64,000 nt of DNA, from assembly GCF_019469185.1 (NCBI RefSeq), contig NZ_CP048264.1, positions 1,178,001 to 1,242,000 of the forward strand, in the 5' to 3' direction. Source of the stretch: Gilliamella sp. ESL0441. GTDB taxonomy: Bacteria; Pseudomonadota; Gammaproteobacteria; Enterobacterales; Orbaceae. The translations under genes were made by a program, and so were the position numbers. The notes below the pieces were generated by a model. That model saw only the letters and a list, made by a program, of their open reading frames with translations. It was not told where the DNA came from and made no database searches. Positions 9,085-18,444 of this stretch are shown here, one piece after another. Position 1 is the stretch's first letter. Every line of letters starts with the position of its first letter.

Positions 9085-10494
9085 TTAATCCAGTATGACA
9101 TAAAAATACATAACGGCAATAATGGCTAATATTATGATTGCGATTGAATAGATTTTGTCATGAACATAACTGAAGGCAGATAGGGATCGCTGCTTGCGTG
9201 CGTATAAATAAAATAGGAGTCCTATCGCATACAGTATCATTGATAATAATAGGTAAGACATCCCGCCAGCATAAATTAACCATACCCCATAAATCGATCC
9301 CGCAGCCCCAATAAAAATTAGGTAAGCTTTGCGAGATTTTATGGCTAATTTAAAGACGAATAGTGCTGATAATAAATAGGGTATCAGTACCATTGAAGTC
9401 GATAATTGGATTAAAGTGTTATAACCCGAATGGTAGAAATGTGCAAGCACAATCAATAGGCTGATCAAGCTTGATGTTAAGTATAATGCATTGGCAGGCG
9501 TGCCATTTTTATTTAATTTGCCAAAACAGCGTGCAACGGTATGATTATTGCCTTGTCCGGTTAAAAATAGCATTTCTGCGGCAAGCATTAACCAGGATAA
9601 TAATCCACCACTAACCGAAACAATCAGCCCAATATTAATTAACGTTGCTCCCCAACTGCCAACTACATGCTCAATGACTAAAGCCATTGAAGGATTTTTC
9701 ATTGCAGCCAGTTCTTGTTGAGGAACAATACCCAGCGACAAAACAGACACACAGATGAGCAATAAACTGGTAATCGCAAAACCAAAAAAAGTTGCCCGGC
9801 TTATGCTTAAAATGTTTTTGGCTCGTGAAGCATAAACAGTTGCGCTTTCGATACCTAAGTAAACCCAAACGGTATAAAGCATAGTATGCTTTATTTGATC
9901 CACGATTGAGCCAAGTTGTGGCGTTCCCCAAAAGTCAATTTTGAATGTTGAAACCTTGAAAGCAAGAATAATGCAGACAATAAATAGACCAATCGGGACA
10001 ATTTTTGCTAATGTAACTAAGCAATTTAATAAGAAAGCATGATAAATCCCTTTTAGAACAAGGGCATTAACCAGCCATAAAAAGATAAGTCCGACTATGA
10101 CTGCTGGCAAGGTTGTGCCATTACCAAAATAACTAAAACAATCAAATGATCCTAACGCGCTAAATAGGATAACTAAATAACTGGCACACGACATCCATGC
10201 AGATATCCAGTATCCCCAAGCTGCGTTGAATCCTATATAATCACCAAAGCCTTCACGGACATAACCATATAAACCATCATTAATCTTATAAAAACGAATC
10301 GAAAGATACTGAAATATCCGTGTCAGCATTAACATGCCAAAAAGCGTTATGATCCACGCAATTAAAATAGCGCCGGCACCAGACGCTTCAGCCATGTTTT
10401 GCGGTAAACTAAAAATACCACTTCCAACAATACTGCCAACCACAAGTAAGGTTAAAGGAAGTATGCCTAGTTTTGTACGGGTAGGTGTATTCAT
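9085..10494 (-). CDS. APC-superfamily basic amino acid antiporter (arginine:ornithine type)
   Basis: 469-residue inner-membrane transporter with about 12 hydrophobic helices. The first helix carries the APC signature LLVVGSIVGSGIFSLPQNMA. Overall it resembles the basic amino acid/polyamine antiporter group (ArcD/YdgI type) rather than the lysine permeases. It lies downstream of the dimethylargininase gene on the same strand with about 45 bp between them, and a perfect ARG box precedes the pair. Import of arginine or methylated arginine in exchange for ornithine or citrulline is a reasonable inference; substrate specificity cannot be read from sequence. Confidence 0.82.
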   Translation of the reverse strand: MNTPTRTKLGILPLTLLVVGSIVGSGIFSLPQNMAEASGAGAILIAWIITLFGMLMLTRIFQYLSIRFYKINDGLYGYVREGFGDYIGFNAAWGYWISAWMSCASYLVILFSALGSFDCFSYFGNGTTLPAVIVGLIFLWLVNALVLKGIYHAFLLNCLVTLAKIVPIGLFIVCIILAFKVSTFKIDFWGTPQLGSIVDQIKHTMLYTVWVYLGIESATVYASRAKNILSISRATFFGFAITSLLLICVSVLSLGIVPQQELAAMKNPSMALVIEHVVGSWGATLINIGLIVSVSGGLLSWLMLAAEMLFLTGQGNNHTVARCFGKLNKNGTPANALYLTSSLISLLIVLAHFYHSGYNTLIQLSTSMVLIPYLLSALFVFKLAIKSRKAYLIFIGAAGSIYGVWLIYAGGMSYLLLSMILYAIGLLFYLYARKQRSLSAFSYVHDKIYSIAIIILAIIAVMYFYVILD

Positions 10495-10539
10495 AATTTT
10501 GTCTTATTTTGCGTTTTATTCGGCTTTGGCAGCGTTTAA

Positions 10540-11310
10540 TTAAAATCGTAATGACATGCAGCTAACACCACCATCGACTTTGCGATATTCTGATGTATCC
10601 ACCTCAATCACTTGATAACCTAAAGCTTCGATTTTAGCTTTAGTGATTGGATAACCAGCAGGCATGATGACCCGATCATTAACCCAAATACAGTTAGCGG
10701 CATAGCTTTCTTGTTCAGGAATTTCAATAATGTTCAGATGTTGAAATTCGGGTTTGGTAATAAATTCGCCGGCTGCTAATAAATTGTTGTTTTCCAGATA
10801 AGCCAATCCTGTTTTTAGGTGTAGAACTTTTTCAAGCGTGACCACCGAACCGGTTAAGCCATATTTTTGTAATATAGCAATCATTTGATTAGCTCCTTCT
10901 TGATTAGTACGTGCCGATAATCCGATATAATAGTGATTTTCCACCATCATAATATCACCGGCTTCAACCGTGCCCGGAGCCGTAATCTTTTCGACTTTAT
11001 TTGGGTAAAATCGTTCAATGGTATCGATGATGATTTCAGTCTCGTTACGTCTACTTTCTGCCCCTGGTCTGGTAATAATGGCACAGTGTGGCGTACACAG
11101 AGCAACATCTTCAACAAAGACCGAATCTGGAAAACGTTCATCGGCGGGTAATAGGGTGATATCAACATCACATTGCTGTAAGGCTCGGATATAGTTATTG
11201 TGTTGGTCTAAGGCTTTTTGATAATCAGGCTTGCCTAAATTTGCTGAAGTTAATCCATGAATCAGGGATTTGGCAGGCGTTCTGGCAATGATATGGCTAA
11301 ATTTTTTCAT
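10540..11310 (-). CDS. ddaH: Dimethylarginine dimethylaminohydrolase (dimethylargininase)
   Basis: Hydrolyses N-omega-methylated arginines to citrulline plus methylamines, within the guanidino-group-modifying (amidinotransferase/arginine deiminase) fold. The roughly 256-residue protein shows PDSVFVEDVAL (substrate-binding Asp/Glu), VEAGDIM, the catalytic His in VLHLKTGLAYL, and the catalytic Cys in the terminal GGVSCMSLRF. The length and C-terminus fit bacterial DDAH (about 254 residues) and are too short for arginine deiminase (about 400). I prefer the internal ATG at 11310 (MKKFSHII), which has GGGAAA upstream; an ATG at 11328 is also in frame. It pairs with the transporter downstream and has an ARG box 38-55 bp upstream. 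Confidence 0.85.
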   Translation of the reverse strand: MKKFSHIIARTPAKSLIHGLTSANLGKPDYQKALDQHNNYIRALQQCDVDITLLPADERFPDSVFVEDVALCTPHCAIITRPGAESRRNETEIIIDTIERFYPNKVEKITAPGTVEAGDIMMVENHYYIGLSARTNQEGANQMIAILQKYGLTGSVVTLEKVLHLKTGLAYLENNNLLAAGEFITKPEFQHLNIIEIPEQESYAANCIWVNDRVIMPAGYPITKAKIEALGYQVIEVDTSEYRKVDGGVSCMSLRF

Positions 11311-11347
11311 GTTTGATTTATTTCCCATTTAATAATTATGCGATATT

Positions 11348-11365
11348 TTTGAATAATAATTCACA
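11348..11365. promoter_or_regulatory. ARG box (predicted ArgR operator) upstream of ddaH-transporter
   Basis: TTTGAATAATAATTCACA matches the E. coli ARG box consensus wnTGAATwwwwATTCAnw at every defined position. It lies 38-55 bp before the ddaH start, where it would overlap a promoter. A partner box at 3-bp spacing is at best weak (around 11369-11386). A single strong box in this position suggests arginine-responsive control of the operon. Sequence between here and apt (11366-11592) holds no gene, only a GGGCGA/TCGCCC hairpin at 11563-11579. Confidence 0.7.
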
Positions 11366-11592
11366 TTAAAATGTAAATCAAGCATTAAGTTGATTTTTTA
11401 TTCACTTTTTGATGGCGTCTTTTTTAGGCGTGTGGTCGATTTAAATGGAGTATTATTGCGTAGCGTCAGTTGTGGTAGTTGGCGATCAGTATTGAATAAA
11501 AACGAAGTTGATATACAACATGGACAAAAAGTGAAGGGAGGAGTTAGCTCGTAGCATGAGTAGGGCGACAACATCGCCCCAGTAGACTAAGA

Positions 11593-12144
11593 TTATTCAC
11601 CGGCAAAATCAACGAGGGTAAAACAGTTGATACCCAGATCGGTTAATTTTGTTTTACCATGCAGATCAGGTAAATTAATAACAAATGCGGCATCTTCTGC
11701 TATACCACCTGCTTTTTGAATTAATTTAGCGGTTGCAGCAACCGTTCCACCTGTTGCAAGTAAATCATCAATAATCAGTACTCGTTCATTTGGTTTAATT
11801 GCATCTGAATGGATTTCAAGTGTATCGGTTCCGTATTCAAGTTGATACTCTTCTTTAAATACGTGACGTGGTAACTTATTGGGTTTTCGAACTGGCACAA
11901 AACCAACGCCTAACGCTAATGCAATTGGTGCTGCAAAAATAAAACCACGCGCTTCAGTACCGACAACTTTATCGATTTTTTTATCTCGATAGTGATCGAT
12001 TAACAATTCGACCGAAGTTCTAAATGCGACAGGATCTTCAAGCAGACTGGTAATATCACGAAATAAAATTCCTTGCTTAGGATAGTCTGGAATGGTGATA
12101 ATGCTGTTTTTGATAAGCGCAAGTTTTTCTTGTAACTGAGTCAT
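11593..12144 (-). CDS. apt: Adenine phosphoribosyltransferase
   Basis: Converts adenine and PRPP to AMP in purine salvage. At 183 residues it equals the E. coli enzyme in length. The PRPP-binding loop is [20 protein letters not shown], and the N-terminal [21 protein letters not shown] and central [21 protein letters not shown] segments are diagnostic of Apt. It is a single gene, divergent from the VWA gene at 12449. The 304-bp gap between them contains the promoters for both and no gene. Confidence 0.96.
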   Translation of the reverse strand: MTQLQEKLALIKNSIITIPDYPKQGILFRDITSLLEDPVAFRTSVELLIDHYRDKKIDKVVGTEARGFIFAAPIALALGVGFVPVRKPNKLPRHVFKEEYQLEYGTDTLEIHSDAIKPNERVLIIDDLLATGGTVAATAKLIQKAGGIAEDAAFVINLPDLHGKTKLTDLGINCFTLVDFAGE

Positions 12145-12448
12145 ATTAAATGTTCTCTAAATATTCTCTTTTTAAGAATGGCTAATTTTGTATTATATAC
12201 CTTCGTTCTTTGTGCTTGCAATAAACAAACCGTAACAATGCAGTAAAATCGGTCGATTGTTCATCATTTGATTGATATATTGCAAGTGGGGATGAGATGA
12301 TCTGTTTTTTTATAAAAGAAAATTTTATTGGCGTTTTCCTGTTCTAAAATGGTATTTTTTACAACTTTTTACAATTAAATACAACTATCTGACAGTTTGA
12401 ATGATCAAATCAATATAATGACATAAACTTTTTATATAAGGAAAAACA

Positions 12449-13786
12449 ATGAAATTAATTAAAACAGTCCTATTAGCAGGGCTTTCAATATTAAGTTTAT
12501 GCAGTCATGCACAAGTCAATAAGCAAATTGAAATTCGCTCGGAACTTGCATCGCCAATTGTTATGCAAAATACCCAAGAGAAAAATTATTTAAAAATTTC
12601 GTTAACCGGCCATGAATTTGATTCTGCAAAACGGGTTCCCATTAATTTGGCAATAGTAATTGATCGCTCAGGCTCGATGTCAGGTGATCGTATTGTTAAA
12701 GCAAAAGAGGCGGCTATCTTTGCCATTAACATGCTTAATGAGAATGACACTTTATCTGTCGTTGCTTATGATAATGATGCAAAGGTAATTATTCCTTCTA
12801 CCAAAGTTAACAATAAACAAAAATTGATTAATTTAATAAAAGAAAATATTGTTGCAGGTGGTGGCACAGCGTTATTTGCCGGATTAAGTAAAGGTATCTA
12901 TCAAGTTGAAAAACAGTTGTCTAAAGATAATGTGAATCGCATTATTTTATTATCGGACGGGCAGGCGAATATTGGTCCGACATCTGTTCAAGAACTTTCT
13001 GAACTTGCCATTATTGCCGCCAAAAAGAATATTTCTGTCAGTACCTTTGGTATCGGTGAGGATTATAATGAATTATTGATGTCATCAATTGCCAGTTATA
13101 GTGATGGTAATCATGTATTTGTTAATGATTCTTTAGATCTTGAAAATGTATTTGTTCGTGAGTTCAAGGATGTAATGTCAACGGTTGCCCAAGATGTTAT
13201 GATCAATATCTATTTAAAAGATGGGGTAAAACCGGTTCGTTTATTAGGTAGAGATGGCATAATCAAAGGTAATCAAGTAACGGTAACAATGAATCAAATT
13301 TATTCTAATCAAGAAAAGTATATTTTGTTAGAGGTCGAGCAACCACAAGGTAAAGTAGGCGAAGAAAGAACAATAGCGGAAATTGATTTAGTGTATGATG
13401 ATTTGTTAGATAAGAAAACTCAAAAAGAAAAACAATCAGTAAAACTTGCTTATACCGATAATCTGGAAGCCGTAAAAAAAGCCTTGCGCCAAGATGTCGT
13501 TACTGAGATTGAAATACAAGAAGTGAATGAAAATAGCGTTAAAGCATTAGAACTCTATAATAAAGGCGATCGAAAAGCTGCGCAGAAAATTCTAGAGGAT
13601 AACAGTTATAGGCTTGGAGTAGTTGCTGATATGTATCCAGAATATGCGGATAGAGTGCTAGATGATATAAAATGGAATAAAAAAATGGCAGCAGATGCAG
13701 TTAATGAAAATGCGAATAGCAAAGCTTATCGTAAAGGAATGACCGAAAAGCAACAAAATACTAAACTGGGTGTAATTAAAAAATAA
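12449..13786 (+). CDS. Exported von Willebrand factor A domain protein
   Basis: 445-residue predicted periplasmic or surface protein. The signal peptide is MKLIKTVLLAGLSILSLCSHA followed by QVNK. A VWA domain spans about residues 64-240 with an intact MIDAS metal site: DRSGSMSG (residues 72-79), GGGTALFAGL for the Thr, and LLSDGQAN for the Asp. A beta-rich segment and a charged helical C-terminal part follow, ending in a Lys-rich tail. The layout resembles YfbK-type VWA proteins without their long N-terminal lipoprotein region. The gene ends 7 bp before a histidine kinase gene, so I infer it works with, or is sensed by, that two-component system. The ligand is unknown. Confidence 0.8.
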   Translation: MKLIKTVLLAGLSILSLCSHAQVNKQIEIRSELASPIVMQNTQEKNYLKISLTGHEFDSAKRVPINLAIVIDRSGSMSGDRIVKAKEAAIFAINMLNENDTLSVVAYDNDAKVIIPSTKVNNKQKLINLIKENIVAGGGTALFAGLSKGIYQVEKQLSKDNVNRIILLSDGQANIGPTSVQELSELAIIAAKKNISVSTFGIGEDYNELLMSSIASYSDGNHVFVNDSLDLENVFVREFKDVMSTVAQDVMINIYLKDGVKPVRLLGRDGIIKGNQVTVTMNQIYSNQEKYILLEVEQPQGKVGEERTIAEIDLVYDDLLDKKTQKEKQSVKLAYTDNLEAVKKALRQDVVTEIEIQEVNENSVKALELYNKGDRKAAQKILEDNSYRLGVVADMYPEYADRVLDDIKWNKKMAADAVNENANSKAYRKGMTEKQQNTKLGVIKK

Positions 13787-13793
13787 CGAAAGT

Positions 13794-15263
13794 ATGAAAA
13801 AATTAGCAGCGATTCTCTCTTGTATAATATTTGTAATGGCACTTAGCTATCTTGGTTGGCGTAGTATTGAACATGAAGTTTTAATGCGTCAACATCAGCA
13901 AAGATCGTTAGCACAAAGCCGATTGGAGAATATAAAATCATCGATTGAATCGCTGTTAAATCAGCGTTCCGTTTATTTGATTAGCTTAATTCAACTTTTG
14001 GAAAAGGGCGCCGGTACGTTTGATAATCTGTTACAATCGCAATCAGATATTAAAAATGCTTTCGAAATTCGCCATAATAACATTGTTTATATCAGTAATA
14101 GTAACGATCTGCAATGGGTTAAATTTGTTGAGTCGATTAAGTATGATAATGCAATTTTAATCAACCCCAATTCGTCGAATGAATTATCTCTGCCAACCTC
14201 GGGTTGGTATCAGTCTTATGATCATCTGATTTTTTGGTCTAAAAAGGGTAACATTATCAAGGGATTTGAGTTATCAACGATTAAATTTGCGTTAGATATT
14301 ATTCGGTTATTTGAAGATCAATCTATCGATGATAATTTCAGTCTCTATGAGGGTTCAAAACAAATCTATGCTCATGGTCACTCGACAATCAATGACATTA
14401 ATGTGATGCTTGACTATCCACTACAGAATTGGCAATTAACTTATTATTATTCATCACCAAACTTTGTTACCTTTTATTGGTTAGGGGGTGGAATATTATT
14501 TTTGTTTATTGTGTTAGTTATTGGTATCGTTTGTTATGTTTATCGAGAATATACACGAGCGATTCGTTTAGCTAAACAACAAGTTAGCTTTGTTGGGCAA
14601 GTTTCACATGAGTTTAAAACGCCATTAACTAATATCACACTTTATTCAGAAATGTTAAAAGAACAGTTAACCGATGAACCTTTCCCTGTACCTGAATATT
14701 TGGATGTGATCACCAGTGAAAGTCAGCGATTAACTCGCTTAGTGCAAAATGTACTTAATTTAAGCAAGCCAGCTAAACAGAATTTTAAAGCCGTTAATTT
14801 AACGTTGCTCATTGAGCGAGTTTATCAAACTTTCAATCCCGTTCTTAAAACAAAATCTTTACAACTGAATTTGATTTTAAATTCGAATAAAAATCACACT
14901 ATCTTTACCGATGAAGATAGTGTGATGCAAATCATAAGTAATTTTTTAAGCAATGCAGAAAAATATGCTGTAGATGGCAAAAAAGTTGATTTATCACTGA
15001 CGACCCAAAATAATCAGACTATTATCACCGTGCGGGATTATGGTCGTGGTATTCCTAAGCATCTATTAAAGAAAATTTTTAACCCCTTTTATCGGATAAA
15101 TTCATCCATTACCGAAGGCGTTTCGGGAACAGGAATTGGGCTTACTATTGCCAACCAATTAGCGCAGCAATTGCAGGGTACTATCAAGGTAACCAATGAA
15201 AATCCGGGTACTGCGTTTTCATTAATTTTAACGGAGCATGTGCATGAAGATTTTAATCGCTGA
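13794..15263 (+). CDS. Membrane-bound sensor histidine kinase
   Basis: 489-residue kinase. An N-terminal membrane helix (residues 4-22) and a second at about 226-250 (WLGGGILFLFIVLVIGIVCYVY) enclose a periplasmic sensor region of about 200 residues with no domain I recognise. The cytoplasmic part has the H-box VSHEFKTPLTNI, the N-box ISNFLSNAEKYAVDG, G1 RDYGRGIPK, an F-box FNPFYR and G2 GTGIGLTIANQL. It starts 7 bp after the VWA gene and overlaps the response regulator gene, so the three are co-transcribed. No HAMP domain is obvious between TM2 and the H-box. The stimulus is unknown. Confidence 0.88.
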   Translation: MKKLAAILSCIIFVMALSYLGWRSIEHEVLMRQHQQRSLAQSRLENIKSSIESLLNQRSVYLISLIQLLEKGAGTFDNLLQSQSDIKNAFEIRHNNIVYISNSNDLQWVKFVESIKYDNAILINPNSSNELSLPTSGWYQSYDHLIFWSKKGNIIKGFELSTIKFALDIIRLFEDQSIDDNFSLYEGSKQIYAHGHSTINDINVMLDYPLQNWQLTYYYSSPNFVTFYWLGGGILFLFIVLVIGIVCYVYREYTRAIRLAKQQVSFVGQVSHEFKTPLTNITLYSEMLKEQLTDEPFPVPEYLDVITSESQRLTRLVQNVLNLSKPAKQNFKAVNLTLLIERVYQTFNPVLKTKSLQLNLILNSNKNHTIFTDEDSVMQIISNFLSNAEKYAVDGKKVDLSLTTQNNQTIITVRDYGRGIPKHLLKKIFNPFYRINSSITEGVSGTGIGLTIANQLAQQLQGTIKVTNENPGTAFSLILTEHVHEDFNR

Positions 15264-15927
15264 GGATGATCATAACATTCGTAAAGGAATGTCGGATCTT
15301 TTACAACAAGAAGGTTATACCATTCTTCAAGCTGAAAATGGGAAAACTGCGCTTAAATTGTTTAAACATGATAAACCTGATTTTATCATTTTAGATATTA
15401 TGATGCCCGAAATGGATGGGTATTGTGTTTGTCGTGAGATTCGAAAATTAGATGATGATATACCGATTCTTTTTTTATCGGCTAAAGATGAAGAAATCGA
15501 TCGCGTTATTGGTTTAGAGCTTGGCGCTGATGACTATATGAGTAAGCCTTTTGGCATTCATGAACTACGAGCAAGAATCAAAGCCATCGCTAAACGCTAT
15601 TTAAAATCAAAACATGCTAACCATATAAACGATGAATTTTTTTATTTTGGTGATTTGACGGTTTATCCAATCGAGTTATGTGCAAAACGTAATCAACAAG
15701 TAATCGAGCTTTCACTTCGAGAAATCAAAATTATATCGTGCCTGTATCAACATCAAAATCAAGTTGTGACAAGGGACATGCTTTTTGATTATGTATGGGG
15801 ATATGATTATTCACCAAATAGTCGAACACTTGATCAGCATATCTCTAAATTACGTAAACAAATTGAACTCGATCCATTGAATCCTGTTTTAATTAAAACC
15901 ATTCATGGCGTCGGTTATCGACATTAA
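15244..15927 (+). CDS. OmpR/PhoB-family response regulator
   Basis: 227-residue regulator with an N-terminal receiver (acidic pocket AEDD, phospho-acceptor Asp in PDFIILDIMMPEMDGY, Thr/Ser site LFLSAKDE, Lys in YMSKPF) and a C-terminal winged-helix DNA-binding domain (ELSLREIKIISCLYQHQNQV, SRTLDQHISKLRKQIE, IKTIHGVGYRH). I prefer the ATG at 15244: GGAG ends 7 bases upstream of it, whereas the in-frame ATG at 15238 has only one base after that GGAG. It overlaps the end of the kinase gene by 20 bases. It presumably controls the VWA gene or other envelope genes; targets cannot be read. Confidence 0.9.
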   Translation: MKILIAEDDHNIRKGMSDLLQQEGYTILQAENGKTALKLFKHDKPDFIILDIMMPEMDGYCVCREIRKLDDDIPILFLSAKDEEIDRVIGLELGADDYMSKPFGIHELRARIKAIAKRYLKSKHANHINDEFFYFGDLTVYPIELCAKRNQQVIELSLREIKIISCLYQHQNQVVTRDMLFDYVWGYDYSPNSRTLDQHISKLRKQIELDPLNPVLIKTIHGVGYRH

Positions 15928-16056
15928 AATCGGGTGATTTATTAAATCGTTTTGCCTGAATTGAAATTTAAAAGCGATGTAATTGTTGTTTTATCAAAGC
16001 TTGAAAAGAGGTATTATTAACGCTAAATGTATTTATTTTGATAACTAAACGAATTT

Positions 16057-16662
16057 ATGCAAATTAGCCCATTATTAGAATCACTCATGGAAGCATTACG
16101 TTGCTTACCTGGCGTTGGTCCCAAATCTGCACAACGGATGGCTTTCCATTTATTACAGCGTAATCGACAAGGCGGTATTAAATTGGCTCATGTACTTCAT
16201 GAAGCGATGATTAATATCGGTCATTGCCAAGAGTGCCGAACTTTTACGGAACAATCCATTTGTACCATTTGTGCCAATGCTCGTCGTCAAAGTAGCGGTC
16301 AACTCTGTGTTGTTGAAACCCCAGCAGATATTGTTGCTATTGAACAAACCGGTCAATACAGCGGTCGTTATTTTGTATTGTTAGGTCATCTTTCTCCTTT
16401 AGATGGTATTGGTCCAAGTGATATTGGTCTGGATCTATTAAAGCACAAACTATCTTCAGAAACGATCAGTGAGGTTATTTTAGCGACGAACCCAACAGTT
16501 GAAGGGGATGCAACCGCCAACTATATTGCTCAAATGTGTGCAGAGTTTGATGTAACGGCAACCCGTATCGCTCATGGCGTGCCAGTTGGTGGAGAACTTG
16601 AAATGGTAGACGGTACAACGTTATCGCACTCGTTTGTTGGTCGTCAAAAAATTGAATGGTAA
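16057..16662 (+). CDS. recR: Recombination mediator RecR
   Basis: RecR acts with RecF/RecO to load RecA on gapped DNA. The 201-residue protein has the helix-hairpin-helix start ([20 protein letters not shown]), a four-cysteine zinc finger ([16 protein letters not shown]) and a Toprim domain ([33 protein letters not shown]). Length equals the family's usual 200 or so. In E. coli recR follows dnaX and ybaB; here neither is upstream, so the gene appears to have its own promoter. Confidence 0.96.
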   Translation: MQISPLLESLMEALRCLPGVGPKSAQRMAFHLLQRNRQGGIKLAHVLHEAMINIGHCQECRTFTEQSICTICANARRQSSGQLCVVETPADIVAIEQTGQYSGRYFVLLGHLSPLDGIGPSDIGLDLLKHKLSSETISEVILATNPTVEGDATANYIAQMCAEFDVTATRIAHGVPVGGELEMVDGTTLSHSFVGRQKIEW

Positions 16663-16785
16663 ATCAGTTGTAGATTAAGCATTAGTGTTTGCTAATTAGT
16701 TACCAAATCATTCGTTAAATTAGCCAAAATCGAATGATGTAAAAGGGTGTAGGAATCGTTATTTGAAGATAGAAAGAGGAATAAA

Positions 16786-17604
16786 ATGAAGTATAAAGCC
16801 GTTGCCTTTGATATGGATGGTACTTTACTTGCCAGTAATCGTCTAATTTTACCTGAGACAGTTTCGATGATTGAAAAAATCAGTGCCAAAGGTGTTAAAG
16901 TTATTTTAGTTTCTGGTCGTCACCATTCTGTTATTTATCCGTATTATTATCAACTTAAATTATCAACACCTGCTATTTGTTGTAATGGATCTTACCTGTA
17001 TGATTTTGAAAAACAGCAATCATTTGCCGGTAAACCCATGACAAAAGAGCAAGCAAAAACATTGCTTAATATGGTCAATCAATATGGTATTCATACGCTT
17101 ATTTACACTGACCAAATGATGACTTATGAAGTGCTCGATGATCATTTAGAAGGTTTTTTTAAATGGGTAAATTCGTTGCCATCATTTTTACAACCTGAGA
17201 TTAAAAAAGTAGATAGCTTTGATAAGGTAATTGACGAAGCAGGAGCGGTTTACAAATTTGCCACAAGTAGTCATGATCTGCCTGCATTACGACAATTTTC
17301 GGATGCTGTTGAAGCACTTAATCAATTTTCGTGCGAATGGTCTTGGTCGAATCGCGCTGATGTCGCCGTGAAGGGCAATACTAAAGGAAATGGATTAATG
17401 CATTGGGCTAAACACGAAAATATCGATCTTAGTGAAATAGTCGCATTTGGTGATAGCTATAATGATATTTCAATGTTGACGTTGGCGGGGCTGGGTATTG
17501 CGATGGGCAACGCAGATGAAGAGGTGAAAGCCAAAGCCGACCATGTTATTGGTGACAATAACAGTACCAGTATTGCGAGTGAACTTGAAAAACTGTTTTT
17601 ATAG
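16786..17604 (+). CDS. ybhA: HAD-IIB phosphatase of the YbhA (pyridoxal phosphate phosphatase) type
   Basis: 272-residue haloacid dehalogenase phosphatase. Motif I is FDMDGTLLASN (nucleophile Asp and acid/base Asp), motif II VSGRHH, motif III Lys in VKGNTKGNG, and motif IV AFGDSYNDISML. The stretches GRHHSVIYPYYYQLKLSTPAICCNGSYLYDF and EWSWSNRADVAVKGN closely follow E. coli YbhA, a phosphatase active on pyridoxal 5'-phosphate and some sugar phosphates. It lies 13 bp upstream of truC on the same strand, a likely two-gene operon. Confidence 0.87.
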   Translation: MKYKAVAFDMDGTLLASNRLILPETVSMIEKISAKGVKVILVSGRHHSVIYPYYYQLKLSTPAICCNGSYLYDFEKQQSFAGKPMTKEQAKTLLNMVNQYGIHTLIYTDQMMTYEVLDDHLEGFFKWVNSLPSFLQPEIKKVDSFDKVIDEAGAVYKFATSSHDLPALRQFSDAVEALNQFSCEWSWSNRADVAVKGNTKGNGLMHWAKHENIDLSEIVAFGDSYNDISMLTLAGLGIAMGNADEEVKAKADHVIGDNNSTSIASELEKLFL

Positions 17605-17617
17605 TATTTGTTAAATA

Positions 17618-18325
17618 ATGTTCGAAATTCTTTATCAAGATGATGCTTTAATTGCGATTAACAAGCCATCCGGTTGGCTTGTGCATCGCAGTTGGTTAGA
17701 TAAACATGAAACAACGGTCGTCATGCAAACTTTGAGAGATCAGATTGGGCAACATGTGTTTCCTATTCATCGCTTGGATCGTCCTACATCTGGGGTATTA
17801 ATGTTTGCTTTATCTAGTGAAACTGCTCGCTTAATGTCACAACAGTTTGCAACTAAACAGATTGAAAAAACGTATCATGCGATTGTTCGGGGTTATGTTG
17901 AAGGTGAAGCGATTATTGATTATCCATTAGTTGAAGAGCTGGATAAAATTGCCGATAAGTTCTCGACACCGAATAAACCCGCACAAGATGCAATTACTTT
18001 TTATCGAGGCATCAGTAAGATCGAAGTACCGATTAAAGTTGGTAAATTTGATACAGCAAGATTTAGTTTTGTGGAATTAAAACCCCAAACCGGTCGAAAA
18101 CATCAATTACGCCGCCACATGAAGCATATATTTCATCCTATTTTAGGTGATAGTAAACATGGTGATCTTCATCAAAATCGAGCTTTTACTGCTTACTTTG
18201 GTATTAAAAGACTAATGTTACATGCAAGTTCGCTTAATATTATTCACCCTCTAAATCATTCACCAATAACCATAAAAGCTGAGTTGGATCACAATTGGCA
18301 AAGTATTTTGGAAAATTTTAATTAA
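17618..18325 (+). CDS. truC: tRNA pseudouridine(65) synthase TruC
   Basis: RluA-family pseudouridine synthase that modifies U65 of tRNA-Ile and tRNA-Asp in E. coli. The 235 residues include the N-terminal ILYQDDALIAINKPSGWLVHRSWLD, the catalytic motif HRLDRPTSGVLMFALS with its Asp, and the later LKPQTGRKHQLRRHMKHI (motif III). The HRSWLDKHE insertion near the N-terminus is characteristic of TruC rather than RluA/C/D. There is no S4 domain, as expected. It is slightly shorter than E. coli TruC (about 260). Confidence 0.9.
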   Translation: MFEILYQDDALIAINKPSGWLVHRSWLDKHETTVVMQTLRDQIGQHVFPIHRLDRPTSGVLMFALSSETARLMSQQFATKQIEKTYHAIVRGYVEGEAIIDYPLVEELDKIADKFSTPNKPAQDAITFYRGISKIEVPIKVGKFDTARFSFVELKPQTGRKHQLRRHMKHIFHPILGDSKHGDLHQNRAFTAYFGIKRLMLHASSLNIIHPLNHSPITIKAELDHNWQSILENFN

Positions 18326-18444
18326 ACGCTTAAATTTCTTTATTAAATATAAATTAGTTATTATTATTTATAATGCTTTAATTGATAATTTAAAGTAGAG
18401 TAAATCACAACGTTTATTGATCAATTTAAATAGGAAAACTAATA

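Noticed and set aside
10540..11310. Arginine deiminase ArcA for the Cys-His hydrolase
   Set aside because: The protein is about 256 residues, far below the roughly 400 of arginine deiminases, and its ending fits dimethylargininase.
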